Numbered from the stretch's first letter, positions 14,801-23,749 are shown. The stretch is 40,383 nucleotides of DNA from Desulfosporosinus sp. BRH_c37 (GCA_001516045.1 LOEW01000029.1:1-40383), one strand, 5' to 3'. The notes: generated from the letters alone by a model not told the origin. Translations and numbers: made by a program.

Positions 14801-16426
14801 ATGATAGAGGGCAATACTTCGAAGGATCTTTTTTTCAAAGAAATAGCGATCTTAGAACATTCAATGGATATTGTTAACAACGAAAAATACAGAGATAATG
14901 AGCTCCTGACTGAATATCACCAACTAACCAAGCACTATAATACCCTTCTGACACTCACCAAAAAGGCATTTAAAATAAGTGATGCACAGTCAAAAAACCT
15001 AAAAATGCGTGAAAGTGAAAAAAAGAACCTTTTAGATAATTCAAATCAGGGTTTTCTCACGTTTGCCAGTGATTTGCTTATTGACAGAGAATACAGTATG
15101 GAGTGTAATCGTATTTTCAACAGAGCAATAGGAAATATAAATATCTTGGAACTTCTGTTTCCCGATAATGAAGAACAAAATAGGTATTGCGAGGAAGTAC
15201 TTAAGGCAATCTTTGTCAGTAGAGATATTGAAACACGACTTTTGTATATTGCCAAACTCCCTAGTTTGGTGGAGGTTAATCATAAACATATTGAAGTAAA
15301 ATACAAAATGATTACTACTGGGGAGTCAGAGAAAGATAATAACACCCTAATGTTAATTCTCTCCGATATAACGGAAAAACGGAAGGTTGAAGATGAAGTT
15401 ATTTACCTAAGTTACCATGATAAGCTAACTTCCTTGTATAACAGGGCCTATGTGGAAAGTATGTTACCCCAGCTTCAATCTGAAGCCAGTCTTCCCCTTA
15501 GCATCATAATGGCAGATATGAATGGTTTGAAGCTAACAAATGACGTTTTTGGCCATGAAAGTGGGGATAAGCTACTGGTCAACGTGTCTAAGGTTTTCCT
15601 TAGTTGCTGCCGCCAAAGTGATATTGTGGCGAGGTGGGGTGGCGATGAATTTTTCTTGATTCTTCCGGGGGCCAGCAGTACAGTATGTGAGAAGATCTGT
15701 GAAAGGGTTAAGTATTTATGCAGCAAGGTGGACCCCGATCCGATTGAATTGAGCGTTTCCTTGGGTGCGGCAACGAGTGAAAAATTGAACACAAATCTAA
15801 CAAGTCTAATGACAGTAGCTGAAAGTGCAATGTATAGTAATAAGCTTATGGAAAGCAAAACAAACCGTGAAAAAATTATTTTAAGCTTAGAGAAATCACT
15901 TCATCAACATTGCTTTGAAGATATTGAGCACATTGAAAGAATTAAGGGGGCTGTCATAAGATTTTCGGAAGTACTTCAAGTTCAGTTAGATGCTAATGCA
16001 ATTGAAACTATGATCTTGCTGGCCAGATTTCACGATGTCGGAAAAGCTGCTATACCCCATGCTATTTTGAGTAAAGCAGGCCCTTTGACTCAAGACGAAT
16101 GGAATATTATGCGAAGTTACACTGAGATAGGCTATCGAATGGCACAATCGATTGACGAACCGGTTTTGGCCCAGGCCATTCTGGCTTTCCGCGAGCATTG
16201 GGATGGTCAAGGTTATCCTTACGGGCTGAAGGGGGAAAAAATACCTCTTATTTCGCGCATATTTTCCATTCTCGATGCCTATGATGTGATGACGAACGGT
16301 CGTCCTTATAAAGATAAAATGAGTAAGGATGAAGCTGTAGAAGAAATAAAAAGATGTAGCGCAAGGCAGTTTGACCCAAACCTTGTTACACTATTTTTGG
16401 ATAACCTTAATTATTTGATATCATGA
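14801..16426 (+). CDS. GGDEF-HD-GYP protein, HD-GYP site degraded
   Basis: 541 residues, cytoplasmic. An N-terminal helical/PAS-like region (1-195) precedes a GGDEF domain with intact G-G-D-E-F (280-284) and an RxxD inhibitory site R271-Q-S-D274. The C-terminal HD-GYP keeps H411-D412 and D-G-Q-G-Y-P, but the expected His in K-x-H is Tyr440 and the H-H pair before E-H-W-D-G is Phe463-Arg464. These are metal ligands in active HD-GYP phosphodiesterases, so the domain is probably inactive and the protein acts as a cyclase. It follows siaB/siaC-like genes in the position of SiaD. The related protein at 31986 keeps all ligands. Confidence 0.87.
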   Translation: MIEGNTSKDLFFKEIAILEHSMDIVNNEKYRDNELLTEYHQLTKHYNTLLTLTKKAFKISDAQSKNLKMRESEKKNLLDNSNQGFLTFASDLLIDREYSMECNRIFNRAIGNINILELLFPDNEEQNRYCEEVLKAIFVSRDIETRLLYIAKLPSLVEVNHKHIEVKYKMITTGESEKDNNTLMLILSDITEKRKVEDEVIYLSYHDKLTSLYNRAYVESMLPQLQSEASLPLSIIMADMNGLKLTNDVFGHESGDKLLVNVSKVFLSCCRQSDIVARWGGDEFFLILPGASSTVCEKICERVKYLCSKVDPDPIELSVSLGAATSEKLNTNLTSLMTVAESAMYSNKLMESKTNREKIILSLEKSLHQHCFEDIEHIERIKGAVIRFSEVLQVQLDANAIETMILLARFHDVGKAAIPHAILSKAGPLTQDEWNIMRSYTEIGYRMAQSIDEPVLAQAILAFREHWDGQGYPYGLKGEKIPLISRIFSILDAYDVMTNGRPYKDKMSKDEAVEEIKRCSARQFDPNLVTLFLDNLNYLIS

Positions 16427-16541
16427 AATTCAAATGAATCTCAGCTTTGACTGATAGGACAGACACGGATTTAAAAAAATAAGTTATAATGATTTAGATA
16501 GAATTGCAAAATAAATTGTAATAAACGAAGGAGCATATAAG

Positions 16542-17444
16542 ATGATAACTGAAAGTATTCTGGATATCATTGGTAATACGCCAATGGTTAGTTTAAAAAA
16601 ACTTACTGGGTTGAATATTTTCGCTAAGGCAGAATATCTGAACCCTGGTGGAAGCATCAAAGACAGAGTTGCTAAACATATGATTGAACAGGCGGAAATC
16701 AGAGGAGTATTGAAATCCGGTATGACAATAATAGAACCTACTTCGGGTAATACTGGGATTGGCATTGCTTTAGTTGGTGTCCAAAAGGGATACAGGGTAG
16801 TAATTGTTATGCCGGAAAATATGAGCGAGGAAAGAAAAAAGATTGTATTGGCATTGGGTGCGGAACTTATCTTGACTAAAGCTGAAGATAGTATTGGCGG
16901 ATCAGTGGCGGAAGTTGAGAGACAAAAAGGAACAGATTCAAGTATCTTTGTTCCCCAGCAGTTTGAAAATCCTGATAATCCTCAAATTCATTATCTTACT
17001 ACTGCTTCAGAAATCTGGGATCAAATGATGGGTAAAGTAGATGTTTTCGTTTCCGGGTTGGGTAGCGGAGGAACGTTGGCAGGAGTCGGCAGATTTATTA
17101 AAGAAAAAAATCCAAAGGCCAAGATAATTGCAGTGGAACCTAAAAATGTTTCTGCACTTTTGGGGCACGAGCCGGGATTACATAAGATTCAAGGAATCGG
17201 TGACGGTTTCATCCCCGAAGTGCTTGATGTGAATCTTATAGATGAAGTCGTTGAAGTTACCGATGATGATGCAATAAATACAGCTAGGGATATGGCCAGA
17301 GTCCAAGGTATTCTAGTTGGGACTTCTTCAGGCGCAAATGTTTGGGCTTCTATCAAAATGGCACAAAAGTATGGCTCGGATATAAACATTGTGACTGTTT
17401 TGCCTGACAGAGTCGAAAGATATTTTAGTACATCCCTGATATAA
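16542..17444 (+). CDS. cysK: cysteine synthase A
   Basis: A 300-residue PLP enzyme that makes cysteine from O-acetylserine and sulfide. The PLP lysine is Lys40 in N-P-G-G-S-I-K-D-R, T-S-G-N-T-G lies at 67-72, and the phosphate loop G-S-G-G-T is present. Length and C-terminus (V-L-P-D-R-V-E-R-Y-F-S-T) fit CysK. A ribosome binding site (GAAGGAGC) precedes the ATG and TATAAT occurs at 16485, though no good -35 was found. It is a single gene ending in a terminator. Confidence 0.93.
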   Translation: MITESILDIIGNTPMVSLKKLTGLNIFAKAEYLNPGGSIKDRVAKHMIEQAEIRGVLKSGMTIIEPTSGNTGIGIALVGVQKGYRVVIVMPENMSEERKKIVLALGAELILTKAEDSIGGSVAEVERQKGTDSSIFVPQQFENPDNPQIHYLTTASEIWDQMMGKVDVFVSGLGSGGTLAGVGRFIKEKNPKAKIIAVEPKNVSALLGHEPGLHKIQGIGDGFIPEVLDVNLIDEVVEVTDDDAINTARDMARVQGILVGTSSGANVWASIKMAQKYGSDINIVTVLPDRVERYFSTSLI

Positions 17445-17461
17445 ATCCTAGATTTACTTAT

Positions 17462-17482
17462 CTTTAGTTGAATGAGTTCACT
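17462..17482 (+). repeat. remnant of three-hairpin repeat
   Basis: 21 nt (CTTTAGTTGAATGAGTTCACT) match the right end of the 118-bp repeats at 20378 and 31539 with one mismatch. The rest of the element is missing, so this is a decayed end. Confidence 0.6.
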
Positions 17483-17488
17483 ACTAGT

Positions 17489-17523
17489 GCCAGGACGTTT
17501 CCTACTAAAACGTTCTGGCTTTT
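17489..17523 (+). terminator. cysK terminator
   Basis: GCCAGGACGTTT pairs with AAACGTTCTGGC (through 17519), followed by TTTTC. It lies 45 nt after the cysK stop. Confidence 0.85.
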
Positions 17524-17661
17524 CGTCGTACTAGTCATTAACGTTTACTTATTTATTTTTTCATAGTAAACGAGTATTACCGTTGAAGGAATGTTCTAGA
17601 AAGGTGTGGAATGTTAAATGAGGTTACATTCTCTGTTGAGGTAAACTTGGAGGTGCGTTTT

Positions 17662-18780
17662 ATGTATAAAACAGTAAATTCTAAAGCGTTTATAATTTCT
17701 TGCCTAGCAATTGCTCTTGCGACAGTGATTCTACCTACAGGTTTAGTAGTCGCACAAGAAGGTCCCTTTGCGGGAATTAAAGAAAAAATGGCTAGTATTT
17801 CTGAAACTGAACGGGATAACTTGGAAAACCTGTTTGTCTTGGGACAGCAGATTAAAGAAATGGAGAAAGAGGAAGCGAGGATTACTCGTGATATAGAAAC
17901 AAAAAACGGGGAAATCGAGGGCCTGAAAATAGCAATTGCGGGGGAAGAAATCGCTTATTCAAAAAAGTTGGCAGACCTTAAGCAGGTTCTCAGGAGTTAT
18001 CAAAGGATGGGACCGGGGACTTACTTAGAAATAATCCTGAATTCAGACAACTTGGCTATGCTGCTCAGGAAAATAAACACTTTGCGGGATATCACTCGGA
18101 ACACGGGAAAGCTTATGGAATTGTTGGAGGAGAGTAAAGTCAAGCAGTTATCGGAAAAAGCAACCCTAGCAGAAAAAGTAACTTTGATCGAAGACAATCA
18201 AAAACAGATCCGAGAATCCATGACTAAGAAAAAGCAGTTGATAGAGGATCAGGAGAGATATCTTGCATCCTTGAAGGAAAAAAGAGAGTATTACCAGGAT
18301 GATCTTGCAAATTTGCAGATGAACTGGGACGAACTTAAGAATTCTGTCCCTATGATAATCAAGGAGCTCTCTAGGATTATCGATGAGGGATACATTCCGT
18401 CGGAAAAACTGAATATATCTTATAATTTTATGAGTATTAAAGCATCTGTCGATGAAAAAACCATTAATGAGATAATTTCAGGGTATCCTTCGCTCCCAAA
18501 GATAGTATTTAGCTTTTACCCAAACCGCGTTGAAATTAGCATGCCTGAAAAAAATCTCCTTTTATCAGGAGTATTTGTTATTCAAGAGGAGCATACCTTG
18601 AAATTCCAGGTGAAAGAAGGTAGCTTCTATGGAATGCCACTGGATAGTGGTGCGATTGAAGATTTGTTCCTAAAAGGTGACTTGGTGTTTAATCTAAAGC
18701 TACCACTGAGCGACTACACCATAAATTCGATCAAGACAACGGCTGGAAACTTGGAATGGACTATTACACCAACATACTGA
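17662..18780 (+). CDS. secreted coiled-coil protein, FtsEX-like partner
   Basis: I use the ATG at 17662, after TTGGAGGTG, not the in-frame ATG at 17611, which lacks a good site. The 372-residue product has a signal peptide (about 1-34, ending V-V-A-Q). A long coiled coil follows (about 40-240, heptads rich in E, K, L), as in PcsB, CwlO or EnvC, which FtsX activates. The C-terminal 120 residues are a strand-rich domain without NlpC/P60, CHAP or LytM catalytic motifs; it recalls lipid-binding beta domains, but only loosely. It lies 12 nt before an ftsE-like gene, so the three form an operon. Probably a non-hydrolytic partner or one that recruits a hydrolase. Confidence 0.75.
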   Translation: MYKTVNSKAFIISCLAIALATVILPTGLVVAQEGPFAGIKEKMASISETERDNLENLFVLGQQIKEMEKEEARITRDIETKNGEIEGLKIAIAGEEIAYSKKLADLKQVLRSYQRMGPGTYLEIILNSDNLAMLLRKINTLRDITRNTGKLMELLEESKVKQLSEKATLAEKVTLIEDNQKQIRESMTKKKQLIEDQERYLASLKEKREYYQDDLANLQMNWDELKNSVPMIIKELSRIIDEGYIPSEKLNISYNFMSIKASVDEKTINEIISGYPSLPKIVFSFYPNRVEISMPEKNLLLSGVFVIQEEHTLKFQVKEGSFYGMPLDSGAIEDLFLKGDLVFNLKLPLSDYTINSIKTTAGNLEWTITPTY

Positions 18781-18792
18781 GGAGGCACAAGA

Positions 18793-19461
18793 ATGATTGA
18801 AGCAAAAGGAATTAGTTTGAGGTTTCCAAATGGGACAATGGCTTTAAATAATATTGATCTGCAAGTGGAACCTGGTGATATGGTATATGTCACAGGGCCC
18901 AGTGGCTCTGGAAAAACTAGTCTTTTAAAGCTATTCATGGGAATTGAGTACCCAACACTTGGTTCACTAAAGGTGCTTGGACAGACAATGACTAAAGGCC
19001 AGACTGCGGGAATCAGGCGGCTGCGGAAAATAATCGGACCTGTCTTCCAAGAATTTAGACTAATAGCAGGGAGAACAGTCACGGAAAATGTCATGCTGGG
19101 CATGCGTTTTTTAGATCTTCCTCAAGATCAGTTAAAAGAAAATGCCAGTCATGCCTTGGTAAAGGTAGGGTTGGAACATAAGGCCCTTTCATTAGTGGAA
19201 AACCTATCATGGGGGGAGAGTCAGAGGGTTGCCATTGCCCGGGCGGTGGCTAGGAAGCCGGTATTAATCTTGGCGGATGAACCTACAGGTAATTTAGATA
19301 AGGACAATGCCTTAAATATCTTAGAACTCTTAACGTCTTTTATCGATGAAAAAACGGCAGTAATTATTACCACCCATGCAACCCACCTTATTGAAGCAGA
19401 ACATAATTCCAAGGTAATCCGTATGGACAAGGGCAGCTTGAGTTGGGAAAGGTTGGGATGA
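18793..19461 (+). CDS. FtsE-like ABC ATPase
   Basis: A 222-residue ABC ATPase. Walker A is G-P-S-G-S-G-K-T (35-42), Walker B V-L-I-L-A-D-E-P (157-164), and the signature reads L-S-W-G-E (138-142) instead of L-S-G-G-E. Its pairing with an FtsX-like permease 7 nt downstream and a secreted coiled-coil protein upstream matches the FtsEX scheme, in which ATP use in the cytoplasm moves an outer partner. It may be a second set beside the cell-division ftsEX; the window cannot tell. Confidence 0.85.
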   Translation: MIEAKGISLRFPNGTMALNNIDLQVEPGDMVYVTGPSGSGKTSLLKLFMGIEYPTLGSLKVLGQTMTKGQTAGIRRLRKIIGPVFQEFRLIAGRTVTENVMLGMRFLDLPQDQLKENASHALVKVGLEHKALSLVENLSWGESQRVAIARAVARKPVLILADEPTGNLDKDNALNILELLTSFIDEKTAVIITTHATHLIEAEHNSKVIRMDKGSLSWERLG

Positions 19462-19468
19462 ACTTAGC

Positions 19469-20359
19469 ATGAAGACGATTATAAATGCAAGTTACTTTCT
19501 AAAAGAAGTAAAAACGATGATCCGCTTGAACTTACTTTCCAACATTTTAACACTTTTTAGTACAGGACTTATTTTTTTTATTCTCGCCATGATACTTTCC
19601 GGCTGGTGGGTTAGCAATCATGTTGTTAATGTAGTCCAGGGGGAAGCTGAAATTAACGTTTATCTTGATGAAAAAGTTGTTAACACAGACACAGGTGTTA
19701 TACAGATGGTTGAAAGTATTAGAGATATAGAGGGTGCGCGTGAGGCACGGGTAGTTGATAAAGATGAAGCATACCGCAGAATGGTGGAAATCCTCGGGAA
19801 AGAAGCTAGTGTTTTGAATAATTTTGATAATAATCCATTTAGCTCTTTCATTGAGTTGAAAATCAATCTGGAAGAGATCGACTCAGTATTAGAAAAAATA
19901 AACCACATGGTGGGCGTTGAATATGTCAGGGACAACAGAGAAGTCTTGGATCGTCTTCGAAATATTGCCGGTGTATTAAAGCTTGTTGGGGTCATGGTTG
20001 TAGTCGCTGTAGGTATATCTACCCTAGTTATTATTTCGCATATCATTAGGCTAGGGATATTCAACAACAAGGAGCAAATAAACACTCTGAGATTACTCGG
20101 CGCACCAGAAACTTTTATTGCTTTTCCATTTTTGCTCGAAGGATTGTTATTAACCATTGGGGGAGGCATATTGGCTGTGGCTCTGTCAGACTTCGCGATA
20201 GAGTACCTATATGTGCAGATGGCAGGGCCCCTTCCCTTCATTCCTCTACCGCCCCGTGAAACACTTGTATCTGGTATGGTAATAGGGGTAATGTCCCTGA
20301 GTGTAGTCCTAGGAATTGTCGGTAGCTTACTAGGACTGTCATCGACAAAAAACAATTAA
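19469..20359 (+). CDS. FtsX-like permease
   Basis: A 296-residue membrane protein with four predicted membrane segments: one near 30-50, then an outer domain of about 120 residues (E-A-E-I-N-V-Y-L-D-E ... V-G-V-E-Y-V-R-D), then three near 170-190, 215-235 and 265-290. This is the FtsX topology. The outer domain would contact the coiled-coil protein encoded two genes upstream. A 118-bp repeat begins 19 nt after its stop. Confidence 0.85.
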   Translation: MKTIINASYFLKEVKTMIRLNLLSNILTLFSTGLIFFILAMILSGWWVSNHVVNVVQGEAEINVYLDEKVVNTDTGVIQMVESIRDIEGAREARVVDKDEAYRRMVEILGKEASVLNNFDNNPFSSFIELKINLEEIDSVLEKINHMVGVEYVRDNREVLDRLRNIAGVLKLVGVMVVVAVGISTLVIISHIIRLGIFNNKEQINTLRLLGAPETFIAFPFLLEGLLLTIGGGILAVALSDFAIEYLYVQMAGPLPFIPLPPRETLVSGMVIGVMSLSVVLGIVGSLLGLSSTKNN

Positions 20360-20377
20360 GAAGTTAAATTAAACTTT

Positions 20378-20495
20378 ATCCAAGTCGTAAGACTCCCACT
20401 TCTATAAGTGGGAGTGATACACCTTATTCTGCTTCGGTGGGGGTAGAGTCCCCCACCGAAGACTCGATGTTCAACTTTAGTTGAACGAGTTCACT
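20378..20495 (+). repeat. 118-bp three-hairpin mobile repeat, copy 1
   Basis: Three perfect or near-perfect palindromes follow one another: ACTCCCACTT/AAGTGGGAGT, CTTCGGTGGGGG/CCCCCACCGAAG, and TTCAAC-ttta-GTTGAA. The copy at 31539-31656 differs at only two positions. There is no gene inside. Small multi-hairpin repeats like this are often non-autonomous relatives of IS200/IS605 elements; that origin is an inference. The right end supplies part of the stop codon of the minus-strand peptidase gene. Confidence 0.85.
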
Positions 20496-21579
20496 AAAAA
20501 GGCCTTAGGCGGTTAGCGCTGCTTAGATAAGCAATAATCTGCTCTACGGGGAGTTTTTCTCGGACATGATTGTCCACCCCAACGATGGTCTCAGCCTGGA
20601 ACAAAGCGTTTAGACAAGTCTCTTCGGAGGCATCAACCACTGCCTCGATAAAGGAGTCGAGAAACTTTGCGTTATCAATGATTATAGGCTGGGCTTGGGG
20701 ATGAATCCAGGGGTAGTTGGAAAAGACCATATCAATATCCCCGCTCCCCCAGCGACTAATACCCCCCACTCTACTTAATCCCAACTCGGGTCTTTTGGCT
20801 AGGCGTTTTAACTGGGGGCAGTTCAGGGGAGCATCGGTGGCAATAATCGTAATATTCGAGTTGCCGATCAACGGCGCTTGGTTTAGTGGAAACATGCGAC
20901 CAAAGGGGATGCCTTTAATGATTAGATCCTCTCGTTTTCCAAAATTACAGACCATTAACACTCCTAAAGTCCAGCTTCCCAGGCTGTTTTTCACGATCCG
21001 CGAAGAGGTACCTACTCCAGACTTGTAAGCAAAGGCACTCATTCCTACCCCTGCTCCGACGTTGCCTTCCGGAACCTGCCCACCGGTGGCTGTGGCGATG
21101 GCCTGCCAAGCGTGCTCTTTTTTGACATGTCTGCCTCTAATATCATTTAAATACCCATCGTCACATTCAAATACTGAAATATTCGGCGTTCGGTCTGAGA
21201 TACCCACCCCAGGGTTGTGTTCAAGCACCCAGTCAATTCCGCCCTCTAGTGCTGCCCCGATGCTCAGGGTATTGGTGATCAGAATCGGGTTTTCACAAAT
21301 TCCCAGTTCTTCTATATACATCATGCCGATGGATTTGCCATATCCATTATACGGGAATACTGCTGCAGGGCATTTCTGGGTGTACAGATTACCGCCGTGT
21401 GGGAGAATTGCTGTGACTCCGGTGCGAACTGGTCCCTGACCAGGGATAAGCTTACCCTGACCTTGGATCAAACTGACGTGACCCACAGTAACCCCGGGCA
21501 CGTCGGTTATGGCATTGAATTTTCCGGTAGGTAGGGTACCGAAGTCTAAGCCTAACTCCCTCGCTCTAATCCGAACCAC
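20494..21579 (-). CDS. P1-family peptidase (DmpA/S58)
   Basis: A 361-residue member of the self-processing Ntn-hydrolase family that includes L-aminopeptidase D-Ala-esterase/amidase DmpA. Family marks are the start (L-P-T-G-x-x-N-A-I-T-D-V-P-G-V-T-V-G-H), G-V-T-A-I-L-P near 55, and V-G-A-G-V-G-M with a downstream G-T-S-S-R holding the likely nucleophile/cleavage serine. The GTG start lies in GGGGAGGTGG, an odd overlap with its ribosome site. The stop TAG is made partly of repeat sequence, so a few C-terminal residues may have been lost. Confidence 0.88.
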   Translation of the reverse strand: MVRIRARELGLDFGTLPTGKFNAITDVPGVTVGHVSLIQGQGKLIPGQGPVRTGVTAILPHGGNLYTQKCPAAVFPYNGYGKSIGMMYIEELGICENPILITNTLSIGAALEGGIDWVLEHNPGVGISDRTPNISVFECDDGYLNDIRGRHVKKEHAWQAIATATGGQVPEGNVGAGVGMSAFAYKSGVGTSSRIVKNSLGSWTLGVLMVCNFGKREDLIIKGIPFGRMFPLNQAPLIGNSNITIIATDAPLNCPQLKRLAKRPELGLSRVGGISRWGSGDIDMVFSNYPWIHPQAQPIIIDNAKFLDSFIEAVVDASEETCLNALFQAETIVGVDNHVREKLPVEQIIAYLSSANRLRPF

Positions 21580-21587
21580 CTCCCCAC

Positions 21588-21622
21588 AAAAACTACCCCA
21601 TAAATACTATGGGATAGTTTTT
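21588..21622 (-). terminator. terminator of EamA gene
   Basis: AAAAACTACCCCATA and TATGGGATAGTTTTT form a hairpin with A/T tails, usable in both directions. It lies between the minus-strand EamA gene and the peptidase gene. Confidence 0.75.
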
Positions 21623-21634
21623 GTCTTTATTCTA

Positions 21635-22588
21635 CTATGAGGCAGACGGTTTCTCAGCTAGAGTTTTGGTTCCCTTCGGAGAGGTCTTCGATAAGGAAAG
21701 AATCACCCCGGATATCACTAAGACAAATCCGATCCAATGAAAGAGGGCTAAGGATTCTTTGAGAATCATAACACTTAAAATAATGCTAAATAAATGTTGC
21801 ATATTGTTAAATACTGCAGCTTTGCCACTTCCGATCAGATTAATTCCGTAAAGATTGAGAAAAAAGGCCACCCCAGCTGCAAGGAAGCCCATGTATAAAA
21901 TAATAAGCCACTCGGACATTGAAACGTTCCATTCCGTTGCCCTGAGTTGCCAAGCCCCCATCGGAATAAGTATAATCGCAGCAAAAATGAGGGCATATAC
22001 ACTCGTGACAAGGGAAGAAAATTTTTTCATGATGTTTTGCCCTAAAAGATTGAATAAACCGATGGAAATTACATTGAGAAATAAGTATGAATCGCCAATT
22101 CCAAATTTAAATGTAAGTAAATGAAGTAGCGAGCCTTGAGTAAATACGATCACTAGCCCCATAAATGAAGTAATCATACCTAAAGTTTGGGATTTAGAAG
22201 GTTTCAGTTTATAAAGGAGAAATAATAGGGTATTCATAACGGCAGGTAGGGTCGCAAAAATAACAGAGGCATTCGTCCCTGTCGTATGCTGTAATCCTAA
22301 GAGCAATGAAACATAGGGAATCGTAATTCCTAAGATACTCATGAGGATTAGTTGCAGTAACTCTATTTTACTGGGTTTAAGAGAGGTTTTCATCCGGGAC
22401 CAGGCTAGCGGTAAAAGAATTATCAGGGCTAAAACCACTCGTATGGCGGACAAAGTAAGAGGGGGCACATCCCCAGCAATTAATCGACCCGCGATAACGT
22501 TACCACCATAAATGAAAGCGGATAGGAGTAAGAAAAAATAAGCCTTGCAGTGAGTACCTCGGTGATCATGTGACTGTAACTGTTGCAT
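21635..22588 (-). CDS. EamA/DMT-family transporter
   Basis: A 317-residue membrane protein with about ten hydrophobic segments and the two-fold EamA repeat. First-repeat marks are F-I-Y-G-G-N-V-I-A-G-R-L-I and R-V-V-L-A-L-I-I-L-L-P; the second repeat ends F-H-W-I-G-F-V-L-V-I-S-G-V-I. Members export amino acids or other small metabolites; the substrate cannot be read from sequence. GGGAGA precedes the ATG. Confidence 0.88.
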   Translation of the reverse strand: MQQLQSHDHRGTHCKAYFFLLLSAFIYGGNVIAGRLIAGDVPPLTLSAIRVVLALIILLPLAWSRMKTSLKPSKIELLQLILMSILGITIPYVSLLLGLQHTTGTNASVIFATLPAVMNTLLFLLYKLKPSKSQTLGMITSFMGLVIVFTQGSLLHLLTFKFGIGDSYLFLNVISIGLFNLLGQNIMKKFSSLVTSVYALIFAAIILIPMGAWQLRATEWNVSMSEWLIILYMGFLAAGVAFFLNLYGINLIGSGKAAVFNNMQHLFSIILSVMILKESLALFHWIGFVLVISGVILSLSKTSPKGTKTLAEKPSAS

Positions 22589-22842
22589 GAAGATCTCCCT
22601 TTTGGTTTTATGTTATTATTTCAGCCATAGCCATTATACAAAAGGATTTGCTGATATAAAAGAGCGACCGACAATTGCTGAACAAAAAGACTTAAATAGT
22701 TTATCGAACTCCTGAGTTACTTGAACTCTTGTATGTCTGTTTGAGAATATACGAATTAGTACAGGTGCATAGAAAATTACCTCAATTCAAAAGCTATAGA
22801 CGAAACAGGTAACTGTTTAAGTATAAGCGGAGGTGTTTAGCT

Positions 22843-23022
22843 GTGCGAGAATGGAAAGATTTAACCAAAGATGAGAAAGAGATCATAACTACGATGAAGA
22901 TGCAAAATGTTAGCCCTGAAGAACTAATCCAAAGGATGCGTAATTCAGGGAAAATGAATGAACAAGCTATTGAAGGCTTAAAAAAGGCGCTTGAAGATGT
23001 CAAACCATTTCTCGTACACTAG
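22843..23022 (+). CDS. small acidic/basic helical protein, 59 aa
   Basis: A GTG-started 59-residue protein with GCGGAGGTG upstream at good spacing. It begins V-R-E-W-K-D-L-T-K-D-E-K and ends L-E-D-V-K-P-F-L-V-H. It is charged and helical, without a membrane segment. A terminator follows 20 nt after its stop, so it is a complete transcription unit. Family not recognised. Confidence 0.65.
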   Translation: MREWKDLTKDEKEIITTMKMQNVSPEELIQRMRNSGKMNEQAIEGLKKALEDVKPFLVH

Positions 23023-23041
23023 GAATTTGATGTAGTGAAAA

Positions 23042-23084
23042 CTAAAGTTTGCTGACTACTAAAGGTTAGCAAACTTTAGCTTTT
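23042..23084 (+). terminator. intrinsic terminator
   Basis: CTAAAGTTTGCT (23042-23053) pairs exactly with AGCAAACTTTAG (23068-23079), then CTTTTGG. Confidence 0.8.
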
Positions 23085-23175
23085 GGCGCACCCCAATAAA
23101 TTAATTATTGTTAATACCTGGAATGTAGTCTATAATCTTTAATAATGTATTAGATAAATGAGGGAGGTCTCGGGC

Positions 23176-23496
23176 ATGATTCTGACAACAACACCTTCAA
23201 TAGAGGGCCGTAAAATCACTGCTTATTTGGGTGTTATTACTGGAGAGGCTATCATGGGTGCCAATATTATGCGTGATTTATTCGCTAGCATTACGGATGT
23301 TATCGGTGGACGTTCTGGGGCTTATGAAGAAAAGTTACAGGAAGCACGTCGTATTGCCTTGCATGAATTAGAGGAACATGCAGCTCGGTTAGGTGCAAAT
23401 GCTGTGGTGGGTATTGATTTGGATTATGAAGTGGTCGGTAAAAGTGGCAGTATGTTAATGGTTAGTGCTTCGGGAACAGCAGTTCATGTAGAGTAG
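23176..23496 (+). CDS. YbjQ/UPF0145-family protein
   Basis: The start is ATG 23176, preceded by GGGAGGT; an ATG at 23158 lies before that site. The 106-residue protein is typical of the family: [12 protein letters not shown] near the start, G-E-A-I-M-G-A-N-I, a helix with [11 protein letters not shown], and [13 protein letters not shown]. Members form pentameric rings; a metal-binding role is proposed for the family but the cellular job is unclear. It is a single gene with its own terminator. Confidence 0.88.
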   Translation: MILTTTPSIEGRKITAYLGVITGEAIMGANIMRDLFASITDVIGGRSGAYEEKLQEARRIALHELEEHAARLGANAVVGIDLDYEVVGKSGSMLMVSASGTAVHVE

Positions 23497-23550
23497 ATAC
23501 TGACGTTTTCACTAATAAACTGTGTTTGATGTGTTGTCTCTATGTTTAAT

Positions 23551-23592
23551 AGGGATAAGATAAACCCATTTGGGGTTATTCTTATCCCTTTA
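23551..23592 (+). terminator. intrinsic terminator
   Basis: AGGGATAAGATAAACCC (23551-23567) pairs with GGGTTATTCTTATCCCT (23573-23589) with little mismatch, followed by TTT. Confidence 0.75.
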
Positions 23593-23749
23593 ATGTTCCT
23601 TTGCTGCAAATTATGAACGGTATACCATACATTAGTTCAAGATCATATTTTTTCTACATTATCAAATCTTATCAGGATTTGTATAGTATAATATTTTCCG
23701 GAGACTTAAAGCGTTTTAGTGTTATGGTATACTAATTGGGGAGGTTATT

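Noticed and set aside
16447..16490. cysK promoter with TTGACT and TATAAT
   Set aside because: The two boxes are 32 nt apart, too far for a sigma-A promoter; only the -10-like box is plausible.
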